DNA from: Dipodascopsis uninucleata var. uninucleata
Lineage: Eukaryota > Ascomycota > Lipomycetes > Lipomycetales > Lipomycetaceae
Assembly: GCA_030568195.1 (NCBI GenBank)
Contig: JAJLTO010000002.1
Span: 1,054,001 to 1,118,000, forward strand
DNA: 64,000 nt
Direction: 5' to 3'
Notes under the pieces: model-generated
What the model was told of the DNA's origin: nothing
Seen by the model: the letters and a program-made list of their open reading frames with translations, nothing else
Database searches by the model: none
In this document: positions 1-13,680 of the stretch, one piece after another
Position numbering within the stretch: the stretch's first letter is position 1
How the letters are laid out: each line of letters starts with the position of its first letter
Made by a program: the position numbers and the translations under genes

Positions 1-697
1 ATGTTGTTGGAGGAAGAAGAATGACTACGGTTGTGGGAACTCCAGAATTTTCGGCACCAGAAGTCGGTTTCGATGATTTATTAAGAGAGAACCATCCACG
101 AACAGGTTACGATAAGAAATGCGATATGTGGAGCCTAGGTGTCATTCTTCACATATTGCTCTCTGGTTTGTACAAACTTCTTGAAATGACGTGTCAAATA
201 TAAACGATGCGAGATAATTTCTGACTCCACTAATAGGGATGTCTCCTTTTTATGACCCGAGTGAAAATGCGGCGCTGATTGCTCGTAATGCACGAGAAGG
301 AAGACTGTACTTGTCTAGTTCTGCATGGACAACAGTTAGCAGTGCAGGTATGTATGGCGCCTTTAAAGTACCAACTGGGAATACTGATTTAACTACACAT
401 ATAGCGAAAGATTTTGTGAGAAAACTGATCTGTGTGAATCCAGTGGATCGTCTTAGTGTAGGAGAATGCTTTGATCATCCATGGATAGCAGCCCATCTGG
501 ATGAACTTGAAAATATCTACAGCAAGAAAATAGTCGCAGACTGGATGCCACCCGTCAGTAGGCCAGCAATAAGTGTTTCACAGTCTACTAGTTTCCATAT
601 GGACTCACTAGGTGAGGATGCCATGGAAGATGAGGAAGTTTCCCAGGACTATCGGCCAATATCGCCTGGTTCTATCAAGTGTAGACTGTTATACTAA
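1..697 (+). CDS. CAMK-family protein kinase, C-terminal part (Rad53/Chk2-like), 5' truncated by window edge
   Basis: C-terminal lobe of a Ser/Thr kinase. Seen: activation-segment end GTPEFSAPEV, a GYDKKCDMWSLGVILHILLSG stretch (subdomain IX), an RLSVGECFDHPWI end of the catalytic domain, then an acidic tail. Coding is open from base 3 and enters from upstream. Two introns are inferred: 166-236 (GTTTGT..TAG), which joins LLSG to MSPFYD, and 348-404 (GTATGT..TAG), whose removal joins SSA to AKDFVRKL. The second is 57 nt, a multiple of three without a stop, so it also reads through. The layout resembles checkpoint kinases of the Rad53/Cds1/Chk2/Dun1 group, but the FHA domain and nucleotide-binding lobe lie outside the window, so the paralogue is uncertain. 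Kinase identity is firm; orthology is inference. Confidence 0.85.
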
Positions 698-1439
698 AGA
701 AACTGCGCTGATCTGTCGTGATTCTGTCAGGGTTCTGTTGTGATAGTAGTCTTTATATCTTTTATTTCTTCAGTGGAATAGTCTTTAGCTGTTTCTCCTA
801 TTCATTACCTTATGACTTTATTCTAGTCAAAGAATTTATACGTCAGATAATACCGGAGTGATTCCATATCTATATTAATCTATATCCTTATTATTATGTC
901 TTGTACTTGCTGGTATTTTTTTAATACCTGATTTTCTTGCTGATATATTAAATGTCATTTTTTATTACGTGCTGCACAAAATACTTTGTGCTTCTAATTA
1001 TAATGAATAACCGCATCTATTCTTGACAGCATTGTACATATTGCAGTTTGCTTCTTATAGTCAAATGTATTCTTTGCTAGTTGTTCTGTGTCTCCAGATA
1101 ATTCAATTGTAATATTATATTTGTATCATCAATGCCAAAACAGAGTTTTATTCTTGCATACATGCCACATGCTATTGTATGCAAACAAAAACTCTACTAC
1201 TTAACCCTAATATGCCTGTCCAAAGGCCAGCCTGTTCTCGCTGTAAAGGTATCATCAAATCACTGGACCCAACGCCAGATTTAAGAGAGAAACTCTTCAC
1301 AATAAAGTCGAGAGATCAGTAACAAGTATTTTGTCTTCGAGAACTGCCACATAGCACAGTTCTATATATAGAAGTGCATAGACATATTACTTAGTGGCAG
1401 ATTCATTGACTGAATATACGGTTGATATTTTAGAGATAG
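698..1439. other. Intergenic between kinase and SEC23, with coding-like fragments
   Basis: The first 500 bases are AT-rich and look like a 3' untranslated region and promoter. Coding-like pieces in the second half are described in the separate entry for 1212-1624. Confidence 0.5.
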
Positions 1440-4277
<2,838 letters not shown>

Positions 4278-4859
4278 AAAATTACTGGCGTTAAATGAGG
4301 AGAATTAAGTGACGAAAGATGAAATAAAGAAAGTAATGTAACAGAGCGCTGCTAGAAAGCGAAGTCATCTAGAAAGGTCTACAGGGGCCCAAAACAGCTA
4401 TGACCAGTCATAAAATAACAATGTCTCTTCATCCTTGCTTTGGTCACCTATCATTTGTTCGTGTTGTTTCCAGTTTTATACTGCGCTTTTATTTAGTTGT
4501 GATGTAAAATTTCAATTTTTGTCATTATGGCAATACATGATTTGTATATCTACTCACTAAATAATATGCGGAATCTTATATATTATACTCGTATCGTATA
4601 TTGTTTTAGTAATTCGTTGTATCTGCAATGTAATATCTGTTAGATCTTTTCGACGCAAATCATTTGATGGACTATCGATTACTTTGGTTAGTCACGTGCG
4701 AAGTATACCAAGCGCATGTGAAGTAGGTGGTAAAAAAGGTACAAAAAAAATAAACAGTCCTCCATTTCTGTAGATGCAAAGCAACGGTTATTTGTCTCGT
4801 AAAAGCAGACACTTGGTAAAAAAAAAAGTCGAGGCAAGCTCGATTTTATAACAGACAAG
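4278..4859. other. Intergenic: SEC23 3' region and promoter of the promethin-like gene
   Basis: No gene seen. An AATAAA element lies about 45 bases after the SEC23 stop. The second half holds a CACGTG site (separate entry) and A-tracts just upstream of the next start codon. Confidence 0.6.
4693..4698. promoter_or_regulatory. CACGTG E-box upstream of promethin-like gene
   Basis: The core sits in GTCACGTGC, about 160 bases before the start at 4860, a usual distance for a yeast activator site. CACGTG is bound by Cbf1/Pho4/Ino2-Ino4-class bHLH proteins. Binding is inferred. Confidence 0.4.
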
Positions 4860-5822
4860 ATGTCAATCAAAGAAGAGGAGTCTATGGAAACGACGATATG
4901 CGAAGAGACATCCAATTTATATTCAGAAAATTCGACATCTTGGACAGATCAATCTCTGAGAACATTATCCAATAGCCTAGACGAAGGAATTCTGGACGAT
5001 CAGTATTCAGCATCAAAACAGATAGATATTAGATCAATGGGAGAGACGCTTGATATTTCCCCAATTGATCGGAATGAGTGCAGGTCGCCAACATCTACGT
5101 CGTCTTCAGTGAGCTCGTCGACGATTTTAATACCTATTTCAACTTCAGTCACAACCCCAGCAAGAGGTATTTCAGCTGATAACACCCCGCAATTTTCTCC
5201 ATCACAACCTTTTCGGCACATTGAATCAAGTCCAGTGCGCAGATTTTCCTCATCATCTAACTTAGAAGTTGTTTTTCGATCAGGCGTCAATGCCGCATTT
5301 GAGTTTGCCAGAGAAAGAGCAGAGAAATTTGGCGGGGACAACAGCCGATTCAGCAAGTATGAGATGGTTTTGCTTGATCTTGGTGCTAAAGTTGCTCACT
5401 TTACATCAGATTGTTCAGTATTCTTTACTCAAAGACCAGTAATAGCGACAGTAATAGCTACACAAATTATTACTATAAGTGTACCGCTGCTGGTGAGCTT
5501 TGGAATATTATTGGCTATCTCTTTCTTGGTGATGCTAATAGCACTGTGTACAATACTGTTGAATGTAGGACTAATCAGTATGGTCTTTATATTCACGCTT
5601 CCTATTATTCTGTTTATTGGCACAATGACCAGTATATGGAATGCATTTCTAATTGTCGTTTTCCAACAGTTGATGAAAATTGGTGTTATTCATGACACTG
5701 TGGGGTTTCTTGCTAAACGAACAGATTCCATATATCGGTGGTCATTGTATAGGCTTACCTCACCCGAGCATTCTGAGGTACTACACTATACTATGGCAAC
5801 TAAGTCAGGTGATGATCAATAA
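4860..5822 (+). CDS. Promethin-like lipid-droplet/ER membrane protein (probable)
   Basis: A 320-residue, single-exon protein. Residues 1-140 are Ser/Thr/Glu-rich and look disordered. Residues about 145-190 are amphipathic (FEFARERAEKFGG, then KVAHF). Residues about 190-285 form a near-continuous hydrophobic block with several proline/glycine breaks, consistent with two to four membrane hairpins. A long polar N-terminus followed by a compact double-hairpin block fits promethin/LDAF1 and the yeast Ldo proteins, which partner seipin in lipid-droplet formation. The match is by architecture, not by a diagnostic motif, so another ER hairpin protein (reticulon-like) remains possible. It lies downstream of SEC23 on the same strand with its own promoter. 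Confidence 0.55.
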   Translation: MSIKEEESMETTICEETSNLYSENSTSWTDQSLRTLSNSLDEGILDDQYSASKQIDIRSMGETLDISPIDRNECRSPTSTSSSVSSSTILIPISTSVTTPARGISADNTPQFSPSQPFRHIESSPVRRFSSSSNLEVVFRSGVNAAFEFARERAEKFGGDNSRFSKYEMVLLDLGAKVAHFTSDCSVFFTQRPVIATVIATQIITISVPLLVSFGILLAISFLVMLIALCTILLNVGLISMVFIFTLPIILFIGTMTSIWNAFLIVVFQQLMKIGVIHDTVGFLAKRTDSIYRWSLYRLTSPEHSEVLHYTMATKSGDDQ

Positions 5823-8543
5823 ACTTGAAAGATCTTTTTAGCGAAAAGCAAGCACTTGTTTATATAAGCTTCGGCTGATATCTTGATCAGTGCGTCTGTG
5901 AGCTTATTATGATTTACAGACTTTCCACCTTCACATTGCATGTTTATATGCATTGATTTGCTTAATTGGTTTAGAAATGAAGAAAAGCGATGACTTTTGC
6001 TTCTACAATTGAATTTAAACGACACAATTGTCTTTTGGATAACTAGAATCTGCTACAATAGTTTAATATTTCTTTGTCATTTTTAGTCCCATACAGTTTT
6101 GACCTTTTGTTGCATATCACTTTTTTGCTCCGTTTATAAAGGACAAAGGCAGTGTATAGTTTATAGGTTATTCTGCTAATATGAACGGAATAGACTTGAG
6201 AATGCCGTGACAAAGCACACTAGTAACTGATATACCTGTTAAGGCAGGAAATATATTTATCTGCTTTATCTATTTGCCTGATTACTATATTTGCATTGAA
6301 GCATCTTCGACTATTCGAGACTCGCTGCTACGGAGATACGACATAGTTACCATTACAACGGCTAAGTATTTCGTACAATGCCTCACTTTCATCGCTTTTA
6401 CAGTCTTCTAAGTCCATATATCCATCTGAATTAGACAGACAACAACAAAAAATTTTATGATATTCATACATCTGTAGTTCGTGAACTTCAGCTAAATAAT
6501 GGGATACACTACTTTTTTAATTCAAGATTAATTTTGCTGAAGCGTACCTTTTGAGCAAACTGAGACAAAGCTTAAGGGATTTGCAATAACGGATTCGCAG
6601 TGACGAAATAGCTGAAACTACCTAATCTATAGCGTGCGCCAACTGTTTAGCTCATGCTTTCTAGACGACTTTTAACTAGAATTTGGGACGACTGTTGTTG
6701 TCCTGTGCTTGTGAAAGAGATTCTAATACTAGAGATGTAAATATGTTAAAAATTACCGGTGGATAATCCAAATGAAATGAAAGTTTGCGTGGCGTTCGAA
6801 TTTCAAGTACAGAATACTCAATTTGAAAAGAGCTCTTATCGATTGGAGGTATATTATTAATGGTCAATATAACATTTTATTTTCATCACTATTTCAGTTT
6901 ATAGCACTCTAGTATATTTTAGTTCCAATTACACTTTGGCCCACTGCGTCGCGTAAGAATGTACATGAAGACGACAGGTGCTGGTCAGATTCTACAAGTG
7001 ATCTAGAAAAATCCACTCGACCTGTGTATGAAAGAGCTATCGGTGTATATAGCCTACTTTGTGATACCACGTAGCTGTCTCGATCACAGTCACCATTGAG
7101 AACAGCTGGCAGAAATATTATCTTAAACCTGGTGTATCACCACGTTTATTCTCATGTACCAACTATAGAAGTTATGTGATCCATTGCAAACAGCGCGACT
7201 ACCCTTAGCGGTTGTGCCTTTTCCGCCCAAATATCGATTTGTAGCGTGTCTCTCTATCTTTGAGGGTTGCGTATGCATACTCCAAATTACTAAAATATCG
7301 TCGTTGTCTTCCGCCAGGCTAACCGTCAATCGTCCCTGTATTATATATATCATCTTCTAGTTCCCGGATCTCCCGAGAGCTACGCCGCGTTTTCATCGGT
7401 TCCATGCTTGCGTAAACTAGTATGTGCTACATATAGTCTGCTTTAGTAAAATGTTACACAGATGTAGTACAAGAGCCAGCGCATCTCGTTATCTATGTAT
7501 GAATTTGTGCAACATGACAAAATGTTATTATTATTGTTAGCGCCAACCCTAATTTCAATATATGCTGCGTTTGCTTTTTCTTTTTGCATACATGTCTTGT
7601 TTCGGTGGTGACTTATGTCCGAGTAGCAAACCCTAGAGCTCTTTCTTGTCTGTGATATGGCCAACAAGTACGTTATAATTTATACTAGAGCTATGCCATA
7701 ATTACACTTTTAAATGCTTGTGTTAAGTGGTATTTAAACAGATATATTACTCATTATCATTATGCGGAAGCCTAAATAATGAGTAACATTTTGAACCTTG
7801 CCTTGGTGAGCCGGCTTTGTGTGCTGTCATTAATTAATCAGGGATTAATTAATAAAGTAAAAATATAGATAGTAGTATTTCTTATTTATCTGTAAAGTAA
7901 TTAGAAATATATTGCATAAATACTATTTAATGCATCACATTTAATCCACAAGAGGGACAACTATAATTAGATTGCGCTCTATTTTGATTCGCATCTTGAT
8001 GCGCCGTTCTTCTTTGGCTTAGTTTAACAGCGTATTCTTCGTTTTTGGATTTCGCTCGCAATTATAATACAATAAATAGTAGTTAATATTTATAACCGGG
8101 TTTTATCTTCGAAGTAAATTCCATGTATTTACCACTCTATTCATAGCAGCCCGTCTGTTCCATCTTTTTTTTCCTTCGTCTCTGTGTTCTCTTCTTTTCT
8201 ACTCATTCCCTTTTCAATAATTAGCAAAAGTTTCCTTTTTCTTTTTTCGACGACTGTCATTTTGTCAGTGGTTGCCGTTTTATAAAAATTTAATTATTTA
8301 CTCTCTGCCGTCGTCCAGTTTTTCTTATATTATTAGGCACTGTACTGCGGACTAATAGAAGGAACCCGGCGAACGACAGGAATTTTAATACTTAGCGAGA
8401 ATCTGAAATACGAATTGCTTGCTTGCTTATTTATAAGTGAAAATAATCCGCATATTCACGAGAGAATTTCGAAGCGATAGTGAAGATCATTTCATTATCT
8501 ATCACTAGTGAGCGTCAACGTGGTACAATATAAATGAACTATA
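5823..8543. other. 2.7-kb gene-free interval upstream of YCF1
   Basis: Only short frames with no recognisable domain. AT-rich throughout. The last 500 bases, with pyrimidine-rich tracts around 8160-8260, are the likely YCF1 promoter and leader. One perfect inverted repeat (7829-7853) is listed separately. I looked for Yap1 sites (TTACTAA/TTAGTAA) in the proximal 500 bases and saw none. Confidence 0.5.
7829..7853. repeat. Perfect 11-bp inverted repeat with 3-nt spacer
   Basis: Left arm ATTAATTAATC (7829-7839), spacer AGG, right arm GATTAATTAAT (7843-7853). It lies about 700 bases upstream of YCF1. It could be a homeodomain-type operator (TAATTA cores) or a chance AT palindrome. Confidence 0.6.
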
Positions 8544-11500
8544 ATGACTATAGGCAGCAGTAATTTCAATCGTCTAGGGACGTTGGACTTGCCACTTGTC
8601 GCCCCAGCCGAGTCTGGGTTCTGCAAAAATGAGGAAGGTTGGGGTCCTTTGTCCAAGGAATACTACGACTTCACGCCATGTTTCAGCGAAGGCGTTTTGG
8701 TCGATTTCTGCTCGCTTCTGATCATCATTCTGGGCAGTTATCAGATTGCAGAGTTACATAAAGTAAAACCAGTTCCTACTCCTAAGAACTGGCTTTATTA
8801 TTCAAAGTTGGCTATCGTTGGTCTTTTGGGATTAACGACTTTGGTTTATGCTCGTCAGCAGGTTGATGTCTATGATGATGCTTTGACAGACATCCGCATA
8901 TATTCTACCGTTCTCAATTTTTTTGCTGTTATGGTAGCTGGTATTCTTCACCATGTTGAACATTCTCGTTCGCGTGTTGCTAACGGTGTTCTTCTCTTTT
9001 ACTGGCTCTTTGTCGTTCTGACTGATATCGCCCGTTTGATCACATTTACTAACCGTGAAGCTCATCTGAGCACACCGGGTTTTATATCTACGTTTGGTTT
9101 GTCTTTCATCTTGTCAATTTCTGTCTTCGTCCTAGAGGCATTCATTTCGAAACCGAAATCTGGATATGAAGCTCTCGTGGAGGAGACAGAAGAGAACCCT
9201 CTTGATCGTGCGAATATCTTCTCACGTCTCACCTTTACTTGGATGACATCTCTTATGAAACTTGGTTATGAAGTCTATCTTACTGATGACGATCTTCCTA
9301 GTCTTGCCAAAGGTGATAAGACTAATGAATGTCGAACCAAATTCGAACACTTCTGGGAGAGACAGAAGAAGAAAATTAAACCATCTATGGTTTGGGCTCT
9401 TGTACAGTCCTTCGGTAGCACTTATGGTGTTGCTATTGCTTTCAAGACTATGACTGATATTCTTGCGTTCTCTCAGCCTCGCTTGTTGCGCCGTTTGATT
9501 CTTTTCATTAATTCATATTCTGACTTCGAACCTGAGCCGTTTGCTTCTGGTGTTATTATTGCTGTTGGCATGTTTGTTATTTCTGTTTCCCAGACCATGT
9601 TCCAACATCAGCACTTTCAGCGAACAATGACTGCTGGTATGCAGGTGAAATCCGCTCTTACTTCGTCTATTTATAGAAAAGCCGTTGTTCTTTCGGGTGA
9701 AGCTAGATCTCATAAGTCTACCGGTGATATTGTCAACCTTATGTCTGTCGATGCTCAGCGTATTTCTGATCTTGTTCAAAATGGGCAGGTTCTGTGGTCT
9801 GGTCCATTTCAGATTGTCTTGTGTTTGTACAGTCTTCATAATCTCCTTGGAAATAGTATGTGGGCTGGTGTATTTGTTATGGTTGTTATGATTCCTACCA
9901 ATGGATATATTGCGCGAAAGCAACGTAACCTCCAGAAGGCTCAGATGAAGACAAAGGATCAGAGAACGCGTCTTACTTCCGAGATTCTTACGAATATCAA
10001 GAGTATTAAGCTTTACGGATGGGAAAAGCCTTTCATGGATAAGCTTTCTCATGTGAGAAATGACCTTGAACTTCAAAATATGAAGAGGATGGGAGTCTTC
10101 TCTGCTGTCTCATCATTCTTGTGGGCATGTGCTCCATTTTTAGTTTCATGTTCCACCTTCGGTCTTTTTGTCTATACATCTGGTACTCCTTTGAGTACTG
10201 ACATTGTTTTTCCTGCACTTTCGTTGTTCAACTTGTTGACTTTCCCGTTGGCTATGTTTCCCCAAGCAGTTACTCAGCTTGTTGAATCGTCTGTTGCTGC
10301 TAATCGTCTTCAGGAATTTCTGACTGCATCTGAGCTTCAGGATGATGCTGTTGATCGTAAGGATGCAGTTTCTGAAATGGGAAAAGAGAGTGTTATTATC
10401 AAAGATGGTACTTTCTTGTGGGACGAAAGTGGCGCACACCCTCCAGCTTTAGAGAACATTAATTTCATTGCTCGTAAAGGAGAGCTTGCTTGCATCGTTG
10501 GTCGAGTCGGCTCTGGAAAATCAGGTTTTATGCAAGCTATCTTAGGTGATTTGTATAAGAAAGCGGGATCTGTTGTCGTTCATGGCAGAATTGCATATGC
10601 GGCGCAGTCTCCTTGGATCATGAATGCTACAGTCAGAGAAAACATTATATTTGGTTCTCGTTTCCAAGCTGACTTTTACGAAAAGACTATCAAAGCTTGC
10701 GCTTTGGTTGAAGACTTTGCAGCTCTTCCTGATGGAGATGAAACTATTGTTGGTGAGAAAGGCATTTCTCTATCTGGTGGTCAGAAGGCACGTCTTAGTT
10801 TAGCTCGTGCTGTCTATGCTCGTGCTGATATTTATATTCTTGATGATCCACTTTCTGCTGTGGATCAGCATGTTGGCCGACACTTGATCGACAATGTCTT
10901 GGGTGCAAAGGGACTGTTGGCTACCAAGACTAGAATTCTAGCTACGAATGCGATTACTGTATTATCGCAGGCTAGTAATATTACTATGCTACGTGACGGT
11001 AAAATTGTCGAGCAAGGCCCGTATGAGCAGGTTATGGAAGCTAAATCAGAGATTTATAATTTGATCAAGGAATTCGGTAAGAAGGCTGTTACAGAAGTAG
11101 CAGATGAAGAACCTAGAGAGATTGTAGAGAACAAAAAGAATACTATTGTTATCGATGAAGATGAAAATAAATTAGAAAGATTTGTTACTGGTGGTACACT
11201 TCGTCGCGCAAGCACTGCAAGCATTCAACGACCTAAAGTTGTTGATGAAGAGAGTCAGAAGCGTTCTCGTCAATCTAAGGAACATTCTGAACAAGGTAAC
11301 GTGAAGTGGACCGTTTATAAGGAGTATGCTAAAGCTGCCAATGTTTTTGGCGTCCTTGGATTTATGGGTTTGTTGATTGCTTCTCAAGGAATTTCAGTCC
11401 TTGGTAATGTCTGGCTTGAACATTGGGCTGAGATTAACACTGAAGCTAATGATAATCCAAACATTGGAATGTATCTTGGAACCTATTTGTTTTTCGGTAT

Positions 11501-13082
11501 TCTGGCCTCAGCACTCACTGTTGTGTATACACTTATTTTGTTTATTTTTTCGAGTATTGAGGCATCAAAAAAGCTTCATAATAAGATGGCAGAAGTCGTT
11601 GTGCGCAGTCCAATGTCTTTCTTTGATACAACTCCAATTGGTCGAGTAATTAATAGGTTCACGACTGATATATACAGAGTGGATGAAGTCTTGTCAAGAG
11701 TTTTCTCAATGTTCTTTAACAACACGATCCGTGTTTGCTTTACTTTGATCATTATTTCTACTACTACTCCTGCGTTCATCGTTTTGATCCTGCCTTTGAC
11801 TATTTTATATCTTTATTATCAGCGATATTATCTACGCACTTCTCGTGAACTTAAGCGTCTTGATTCTATTTCTCGTTCTCCTATTTATGCTCATTTCCAG
11901 GAGTCTCTCTCTGGTCTTAGTACTATTAGAGCTTTTCGCCAAATCGATCGATTTAATAGCGTCAATGAGTTCCATGTTGATTATAACCTCAAAGCATACT
12001 TTCCCTCTTTGAGTGCTAATAGATGGCTCGCAGTTCGTCTGGAATTTATCGGATCAATTATCATATTTGCTTCTGCGGGTCTCTCAATTTTCAGTGTTTC
12101 ATCTGGACGTGTTCGTGCTGGATTCGTCGGTTTAGCAATGAGTTACGCACTTCAGATTACACAGTCTTTGAGTTGGATCGTCCGTATGACTGTTGAAGTA
12201 GAGGTAAATACTGTCTCTGTTGAGCGTATCCTTGAATACTCTAAGCTTCCAAGTGAAGCGCCAATGATTATCCCTGGACGTAGGCCACCAGCTTCTTGGC
12301 CTAGCGCAGGAGAGATAACTTTCGACCATTATTCTACTAGATACCGTGAGGGCCTTGATCTTGTTTTAAATGATATCAGCTTGAAAATCAACCCCAGAGA
12401 AAAAGTCGGTATTGTGGGTCGTACTGGCGCTGGAAAGTCGTCTTTAACTCTTGCTCTCTTCCGTTTGATTGAAGCAGCAGATGGGCACATTTCTATTGAC
12501 GGAGTTGATACTTCCAAAATTGGATTAAGTGATCTTCGTCATCGTCTTGCTATCATCCCTCAGGACTCTCAGGCATTTGAAGGAACTATCAGAGACAATC
12601 TGGATCCCGCCCATATTCATGATGATACGGAGCTTTGGGATGTTCTTGAACTTTCACACCTGAGAAATCATGTGAATAATATGGAGGGTGGATTAGACGC
12701 TCGCGTTGCTGAGGCAGGTTCTAATCTTTCGGTTGGACAGCGACAGCTCATGTCTCTTGCTAGAGCACTCTTGACTCCATCTAAAATCTTAGTTTTGGAT
12801 GAGGCTACAGCTGCTGTTGATGTTGAAACTGATAAGGTCATTCAAGAAACTATTAGAACCGAATTTAAGGATAGAACTATCTTGACTATTGCTCACAGAC
12901 TCAATACTATTATTGATTCGGATAAGATCATTGTACTTTCTGCCGGAAAGGTCGCTGAATTCGATTCTCCAAGGAAGTTGCTTGATAATGATAAGTCAAT
13001 GTTTTACTCTCTTTGCAAGGAGGGTGGATTGATTGCGGATGATGGTACTGTTACTGGCCTTAAGGAAGAAATAAAACAGTGA
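8544..13082 (+). CDS. YCF1: YCF1-type vacuolar ABCC transporter (glutathione-conjugate pump)
   Basis: Full-length 1512-residue ABCC transporter, close in length to yeast Ycf1 (1515). It pumps glutathione conjugates and metal-glutathione complexes such as cadmium into the vacuole. Order: N-terminal TMD0 (about 1-190) with L0 linker, TMD1, NBD1, regulatory linker, TMD2, NBD2. Walker A of NBD1 is GRVGSGKS at 653-660 with signature LSGGQ at 743-747 and Walker B IYILDDP; Walker A of NBD2 is GRTGAGKS at 1292-1299 with signature LSVGQ at 1395-1399 and ILVLDEATAAVD. The linker keeps RRAS (887-890), the equivalent of the phosphorylated serine in Ycf1. NBD1 has Asp after Walker B (DDP), usual for ABCC proteins with one degenerate ATP site. 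A single 4.5-kb exon in an intron-rich neighbourhood. Convergent with HRD1. Bpt1-like paralogy cannot be excluded, but similarity to Ycf1 is high. Confidence 0.95.
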   Translation: MTIGSSNFNRLGTLDLPLVAPAESGFCKNEEGWGPLSKEYYDFTPCFSEGVLVDFCSLLIIILGSYQIAELHKVKPVPTPKNWLYYSKLAIVGLLGLTTLVYARQQVDVYDDALTDIRIYSTVLNFFAVMVAGILHHVEHSRSRVANGVLLFYWLFVVLTDIARLITFTNREAHLSTPGFISTFGLSFILSISVFVLEAFISKPKSGYEALVEETEENPLDRANIFSRLTFTWMTSLMKLGYEVYLTDDDLPSLAKGDKTNECRTKFEHFWERQKKKIKPSMVWALVQSFGSTYGVAIAFKTMTDILAFSQPRLLRRLILFINSYSDFEPEPFASGVIIAVGMFVISVSQTMFQHQHFQRTMTAGMQVKSALTSSIYRKAVVLSGEARSHKSTGDIVNLMSVDAQRISDLVQNGQVLWSGPFQIVLCLYSLHNLLGNSMWAGVFVMVVMIPTNGYIARKQRNLQKAQMKTKDQRTRLTSEILTNIKSIKLYGWEKPFMDKLSHVRNDLELQNMKRMGVFSAVSSFLWACAPFLVSCSTFGLFVYTSGTPLSTDIVFPALSLFNLLTFPLAMFPQAVTQLVESSVAANRLQEFLTASELQDDAVDRKDAVSEMGKESVIIKDGTFLWDESGAHPPALENINFIARKGELACIVGRVGSGKSGFMQAILGDLYKKAGSVVVHGRIAYAAQSPWIMNATVRENIIFGSRFQADFYEKTIKACALVEDFAALPDGDETIVGEKGISLSGGQKARLSLARAVYARADIYILDDPLSAVDQHVGRHLIDNVLGAKGLLATKTRILATNAITVLSQASNITMLRDGKIVEQGPYEQVMEAKSEIYNLIKEFGKKAVTEVADEEPREIVENKKNTIVIDEDENKLERFVTGGTLRRASTASIQRPKVVDEESQKRSRQSKEHSEQGNVKWTVYKEYAKAANVFGVLGFMGLLIASQGISVLGNVWLEHWAEINTEANDNPNIGMYLGTYLFFGILASALTVVYTLILFIFSSIEASKKLHNKMAEVVVRSPMSFFDTTPIGRVINRFTTDIYRVDEVLSRVFSMFFNNTIRVCFTLIIISTTTPAFIVLILPLTILYLYYQRYYLRTSRELKRLDSISRSPIYAHFQESLSGLSTIRAFRQIDRFNSVNEFHVDYNLKAYFPSLSANRWLAVRLEFIGSIIIFASAGLSIFSVSSGRVRAGFVGLAMSYALQITQSLSWIVRMTVEVEVNTVSVERILEYSKLPSEAPMIIPGRRPPASWPSAGEITFDHYSTRYREGLDLVLNDISLKINPREKVGIVGRTGAGKSSLTLALFRLIEAADGHISIDGVDTSKIGLSDLRHRLAIIPQDSQAFEGTIRDNLDPAHIHDDTELWDVLELSHLRNHVNNMEGGLDARVAEAGSNLSVGQRQLMSLARALLTPSKILVLDEATAAVDVETDKVIQETIRTEFKDRTILTIAHRLNTIIDSDKIIVLSAGKVAEFDSPRKLLDNDKSMFYSLCKEGGLIADDGTVTGLKEEIKQ

Positions 13083-13680
13083 AAAGGTGAAACAGATATA
13101 TACGTACTGTTGATCTACGATTGTTTCAAGTTTCAGTTTGAAAAATTAGTCGTTTACTGCCAGTCGAATAACGCTTACACATTTTGGATTCTATTTTACG
13201 CCTAATCTGTATTATTCATGTTGATTACATTTAACATTCATTTCTAATATCTAATATCGTTAGATTTTGTCTGATTTGTCACTCATTTTATATAAGAAAA
13301 TAGTTTTATGTCGTTTAAAAATATATTTTTTTAGTACTTCTACCTCTTTTATTAGTTCTATTGGAAGGTCCTGAAATGGATGTAGAATATTCGCGCTCAA
13401 ATTTCCGTTTTTGCAAGAATTAAGATTTGACAGGTCAAGATAAAAATAAAAACCTTATTTATGTAGAAAACTGTAATACCTTACAAACGACAAATTTATT
13501 GCACAAGGCGTGGACATATATGAAAGGAATCATCAAATAATGACATGCAAAATTAAAATTAGCTGTAAGAATTGAAATAAACTTGTAAATAGAGCTTATC
13601 GAAATCGTAGACTAAATAGTCATGTCCACCTCTAAGCATGTTATTAAAAAGTTGCATAAGTGATAAAATCACATGCCTAT
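13083..13680. other. Intergenic between convergent YCF1 and HRD1
   Basis: AT-rich 3' regions of both genes. No RNA gene, repeat or further coding potential seen. Confidence 0.6.

Noticed and set aside
10033-12329. Minus-strand frames of 60-190 codons inside YCF1
   Set aside because: Antisense shadows of a highly conserved coding sequence.
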